DNA of 64,000 nt from Chloroflexota bacterium (lineage in GTDB: Bacteria > Chloroflexota > UBA11872 > VXOZ01): NCBI GenBank assembly GCA_958295775.1, contig CATQHC010000002.1:1221894-1285893 (forward strand). Direction: 5' to 3'. Positions 60,736 through 64,000 of the stretch are shown one piece after another. The notes under the pieces are model-generated. The model was given only the letters and a program-made list of their open reading frames with translations. It searched no databases and had not been told where the DNA came from. A program made the position numbers and the translations under genes. The number at the start of each line of letters is the position of its first letter. Positions within the stretch are counted from its first letter, which is position 1.

Positions 60736-61695
60736 TCACTGCACGAGTTCGAGTTCCGGCGCTTCCCCAGGACTGCCGAAGAGCTCGCCAATTACAGGGC
60801 GCACTAACTCCCAATCCGGCAACAACACGAACGCGCCGCCATCTGTCACGTAGTCATAGACTAGCGGCGGCTCGATGACGCGTGCCTTCACCTCTACGTC
60901 GCGCAGCAGGTAGAGGTCGCGGAGAAGTATGAGCTGCTCGGCAAGTGTGAGATCTGTCTCAATGATTTCATTGAAGCGCTCGAATAGAAACGGGAACATG
61001 AGGATCATTTCATCTGAAAAGAGCGCGGTGCGGACAGACTGAATGACGTTTTGCTGACGGCCCATGCGCTTGAAGTCGTTGTCCGGATGCCGAGTGCGGG
61101 CATAGATCAAGGCCGTGTCGCCATCCATGTGCTGAGGGCCTTCCGGGATGAAGACTCGCGTGAACCCATAGTCTCTGGTGGGATAAGAATTGTCGACCAA
61201 GTCCTTGGCAACCGTCACGTCAATGCCGCCGAATGCATCGACAAGGGCCACAAAGCCGTCGAAGTCCACCGCGGCCACGGCATGCACGGGCACGTCAAAG
61301 ACAGACTCGATAGTCCGGCGCGCCAACGCGCCGCCGCTGCCCTCATAGACCTCGCCAAACAAGTACGCGGCGTTGATGCGATACCAGCCGTAATCAGGGA
61401 TAGGCACCCACAGGTCGCGCGGAATCGAAAGCAATGAAAGCGTGCGAGTCTTGCGCTCGATGCTGAGCAACATGATAACGTCGCTGCGGGAACTCTCGTC
61501 CGGCTGCCGCCGATCGAGACCGACGAGTAAGACGGTGAAGCGGTCGCCGGACTGCAAGTTTGGATGTGCGGTATCGGCCCGGGCGCTTGCAACCGCAAGC
61601 GGCGCGAGCGCACTTATGACCGCCAACACGGCACAGAGCACGAGACGACGAAGAGGCAGTATGCGACGCTGCTGATTGACCGCCGGGACAATCAC
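60736..61695 (-). CDS. LytR-CpsA-Psr (LCP) family protein
   Basis: A 319-residue LCP phosphotransferase. Such enzymes attach polyprenyl-linked glycans to the cell wall or surface. A basic start and membrane/signal segment (VLCAVLAVISALAPLAVASA, about 21-40) leads to the LCP core: FTVLLVGLDRRQPDESSRSD, LSIPRDLWVPIPDYG, RINAAYLFGE, VAAVDFDGFVALVDAFGGID and the Arg-rich ALIYARTRHPDNDFKRMGRQ. GTG start overlapping the dnaE stop (GTGA), so translation is coupled to DNA polymerase III alpha, an unexpected partner. Confidence 0.92.
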   Translation of the reverse strand: MIVPAVNQQRRILPLRRLVLCAVLAVISALAPLAVASARADTAHPNLQSGDRFTVLLVGLDRRQPDESSRSDVIMLLSIERKTRTLSLLSIPRDLWVPIPDYGWYRINAAYLFGEVYEGSGGALARRTIESVFDVPVHAVAAVDFDGFVALVDAFGGIDVTVAKDLVDNSYPTRDYGFTRVFIPEGPQHMDGDTALIYARTRHPDNDFKRMGRQQNVIQSVRTALFSDEMILMFPFLFERFNEIIETDLTLAEQLILLRDLYLLRDVEVKARVIEPPLVYDYVTDGGAFVLLPDWELVRPVIGELFGSPGEAPELELVQ

Positions 61696-64000
61696 GTGGC
61701 CGACTTCCGAATTGGCGCCGTGCCCAGCAGCGACTCTATCTCATCCTCCACCTGCGGGGTCAGCGCAATCTTGTCATGCGTATCAATGCGCACGTGCCGG
61801 CCATTGAGAATTATCCGCAGCGCCACCCACGTGTCGCCGGGATTGCGGGTCAAGACATTGGCAAGCCGCTGCAGCCGTCCTAAGTCCTGTACATCGTCCG
61901 CGGTGCGCTGCAGCACAATCTCAACTTCCGGCCCCCTGGGTTCTGCAACTTCCTCAACGGGCTGGACTTCCGGTTCAGATTCGGTGACAGGCTCCTGGAT
62001 TGCCTCGCCTGGCGTTGCAGCTTCCTGCGCTGCTGCGTCTTGGCCTTCAGCGGCAGGAGCCTCACTGACCACGGCAACAGGCTCGGCTGAGTCATCGTCG
62101 CCATCGAGCACCCACTCAGGCAGTCCGCCTTTGCCTGTCTGCGGCGGATCGTTTGGGTTTATTGCAATTGTCACCGGCGGCAACGCATCCGGCTCCCGTC
62201 GTTCTCCGGCGGCATCACCCAGAGAGCGTACGCTCTCCGCGAGTAGTCGCAGCGCATCATCGCGGCTGTCCTGCTCCACGCGCCCCAAAACTGCGACGAA
62301 GTTGCCGTTCTCGAGCAATGCAGTTCGCTCCGCGTAGAGCTTGGGAAAGACCGTAACATCGACCTGCCCTTTGTCATCTTCTAGCGAGAGCATCGCCATG
62401 TTCTGTCCCTTGCGGGTGAAGATCTTGCGTATTGATTCGATACGTCCGGCCACGGTAACGCGCTTACCCTCTTTTTCCCTTGTAATTTCCGCAGTGGTGG
62501 TATCAGCGGCCGCGCGCATCTGCTCGACATGCTGCTTGAGCGGGTTCTCCGACAGATAGTCGCCGAGCAGTTCCTTCTCCCAGATGCCTTTCTCTTCGGG
62601 AGTCGCTGGGGCCACGTCAGGCAACGAAAAGCTCGTGAGCATCGCCGCTTGTTCTTCGCCCAAAAAAGTCTCGAAGAGCGTAGGACCCTGGTTGCTCAAG
62701 TTCTGCGCCTTCTGCGTGGCCGCCAACACGTCCTCCAAGCCGGCGAGGAGCGCGGCCCGGTCTCCCATACCGTCCAGGGCGCCGACCTTGATGAGACTCT
62801 CAAGCGCGCGGCGGTTCACCGCCCGTTGGTCTATGCGCGCACACAAGTCATAGAGATCTTGGTAGGCGCTCTCGGCGCGCTGAGCGGCAATTGCCTGTGC
62901 CGCGGCGATACCCACGTTCTTGACAGCGGCAAGCCCGAAGTAGATGATGCCCTCTTTGATGGCAAAATTGGACTCGCTCTCGTTCACATTCGGCGGCGCC
63001 ACCGTCACTTCCAGGCGGCCACATTCGCGCACCGCTTCTACTATCTTGTCGGTATTGCCAACTTCAGTGCTCAGGACCGCCGTCATATACTCCGTGGGGT
63101 AATTGGCCTTGAGATAGGCGGTCTGGTAGGCAATGGTGCCGTAGCACGCCGCATGCGCCTGATTGAATCCGTATCTGGCAAAGGGCTCAAAGTCGTTGAA
63201 AATGGCCTCCGCGAGGCTATTCGACAAGCCTTTCTCCACAGCCCCCTGCACAAACCGCTCGCGATGCTCCTGCAACTCGTGGGCAATCTTCTTGCGGACG
63301 GCGTAGCAGAGCTTGTCGGCTTCGGCCAGAGTGTAGCCCGCCACGGCTTGCGCCACGGCCATTACGTCCTCTTGATAGACCATAATGCCGTACGTAGACT
63401 CCAGCACCTCCGACATCAACGGATGCCGTGCCGTCGCTTGTTCGCGGCCATGCCGCCGCGCGACGTACTGTGGAATGTAGGCCATGGGGCCCGGCCGGTA
63501 TAGCGCCACCAGCGCCATCACGTCTTCAATGCGGTCCGGCTGCAACTCCTTTACGTACCGCCGCATGCCGTCGGATTCCAACTGAAAGACCCCGGTTGTC
63601 TCCCCCGAGGAAAGCAGGGCAAACGTCTTGGCATCGTCCAGCGGGATCTGCTTGAGGTCAATGGCCTCGCCGCGCGTCTCCGCGATGAAGCGCACCGCCC
63701 GGTCGAGCACGGTGAGGTTGCGCAGGCCGAGGAAATCCATTTTGAGAAGACCGATCTTCTCGATGGCATTCATTTCGAATTGAGTCATGACGCCGTCATC
63801 GCCAACGTTCCGCTGCAACGGGACGTACTCGGTGAGAGGCTCGCGCGAAATCACCACGCCGGCGGCGTGGGTCGACGCATGACGGGCAACGCCTTCCAAG
63901 CTCTGCGCCAGATCAAGCAAGCGCTGCACCTGTGGGTCTTCTCCTACAAGCTGCTGCAGGTCCGGCGCCTCTCGCAGCGCTTCTTCCACCGTAGACATCA
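61692..64000 (-). CDS. dnaE: DNA polymerase III subunit alpha, C-terminal two thirds (cut by the window edge)
   Basis: The frame enters at the right edge and ends at 61692 (about 768 residues seen of an expected 1150-1250). Visible parts are: end of the palm region with HASTHAAGVVISREPLTEYV; FLGLRNLTVLDRAVRFI; finger region with MALVALYRPGPMAYIPQYV, the YGIMVYQEDVMAVAQAVAGY block and YGFNQAHAACYGTIAYQTAY; helix-hairpin-helix region with INQRAVNRRALESLIKVGA-like sequence; and an OB fold (KRVTVAGRIESIRKIFTRKG). An acidic Ala/Glu/Pro linker of about 65 residues precedes a final small domain (RLQRLANVLTRNPGDTWVAL). The main replicative polymerase, here of DnaE1 type. Confidence 0.96.
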   Translation of the reverse strand, partial: MSTVEEALREAPDLQQLVGEDPQVQRLLDLAQSLEGVARHASTHAAGVVISREPLTEYVPLQRNVGDDGVMTQFEMNAIEKIGLLKMDFLGLRNLTVLDRAVRFIAETRGEAIDLKQIPLDDAKTFALLSSGETTGVFQLESDGMRRYVKELQPDRIEDVMALVALYRPGPMAYIPQYVARRHGREQATARHPLMSEVLESTYGIMVYQEDVMAVAQAVAGYTLAEADKLCYAVRKKIAHELQEHRERFVQGAVEKGLSNSLAEAIFNDFEPFARYGFNQAHAACYGTIAYQTAYLKANYPTEYMTAVLSTEVGNTDKIVEAVRECGRLEVTVAPPNVNESESNFAIKEGIIYFGLAAVKNVGIAAAQAIAAQRAESAYQDLYDLCARIDQRAVNRRALESLIKVGALDGMGDRAALLAGLEDVLAATQKAQNLSNQGPTLFETFLGEEQAAMLTSFSLPDVAPATPEEKGIWEKELLGDYLSENPLKQHVEQMRAAADTTTAEITREKEGKRVTVAGRIESIRKIFTRKGQNMAMLSLEDDKGQVDVTVFPKLYAERTALLENGNFVAVLGRVEQDSRDDALRLLAESVRSLGDAAGERREPDALPPVTIAINPNDPPQTGKGGLPEWVLDGDDDSAEPVAVVSEAPAAEGQDAAAQEAATPGEAIQEPVTESEPEVQPVEEVAEPRGPEVEIVLQRTADDVQDLGRLQRLANVLTRNPGDTWVALRIILNGRHVRIDTHDKIALTPQVEDEIESLLGTAPIRKSAT

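Overview
The window is 64 kb of GC-rich (roughly 58-60% by eye), gene-dense bacterial chromosome. I see no rRNA, tRNA, CRISPR array, phage or transposase gene. The best guess is a Chloroflexota-like organism, possibly an uncultivated marine or host-associated one. This rests on Tat-type lipoprotein solute-binding proteins with an RRR-FLAGG type leader and an LLAAC lipobox, an LCP (LytR-CpsA-Psr) protein, an NFACT/RqcH homologue, a Cys-type CcmE, Uma2, a type-2 PyrF, and a mix of sugar kinases, a sulfatase and esterases. No marker gene proves the assignment.

Layout. (1) 1-820, minus strand: 5' part of a sucrase/ferredoxin-like (Aim32-type) [2Fe-2S] protein running off the left edge. (2) 1-11 kb, plus strand: cytochrome c maturation (System I) cluster: CopD-like membrane protein, ccmE, YbjQ-like protein, ccmF, ccmH, a CcmI-like/Asp-box propeller fusion, a carboxypeptidase-regulatory-like membrane protein, ccmA, ccmB, ccmC, ccmD. 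No CcmG is seen. (3) 11-16 kb: an ATP-grasp-like protein and lysine 2,3-aminomutase, then a Gfo/Idh oxidoreductase and a PfkB kinase. (4) 16-23 kb: RqcH-like NFACT protein; on the minus strand a double alpha/beta-hydrolase, two paralogous GT2 polyprenyl-phosphate glycosyltransferases and a cysteine-free HesB-like protein. (5) 23.5-29 kb: plsC, ispH, der, plsY, recX, Uma2. (6) 29-32 kb, minus: FGGY kinase and KDG-type kinase. (7) 32-38.5 kb: orphan ModA-like lipoprotein with a structured leader, pyrF, uvrC, two small proteins, a SIMPL lipoprotein and a degenerate Tag-like protein. (8) 38.7-45 kb: gatC-gatA-aminotransferase-gatB and glutamate dehydrogenase. (9) 45-60 kb: accessory catabolic region with two family-1 solute-binding lipoproteins lacking permeases, a nitrilase-type amidase, a second double alpha/beta-hydrolase, a YgiT-type zinc finger, a sulfatase, an NAD epimerase, an O-methyltransferase, a gamma-glutamyltransferase, an Eis-like acetyltransferase and an SDR. 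(10) 60.7-64 kb, minus: LCP protein and the C-terminal two thirds of DnaE, running off the right edge.

The most distinctive features are: the CcmE with a Cys-x3-Phe haem site; the CcmI-like/propeller fusion; the paired ATP-grasp-like and lysine 2,3-aminomutase genes; two double-hydrolase proteins in which opposite halves have lost the serine nucleophile; a HesB-fold protein without cysteines; and a minisatellite that copies the 3' end of a gene, stop codon included. The intergenic spaces also hold at least five families of short palindromic repeats. One family lies in frame within the N-terminus of a ccm-cluster gene.
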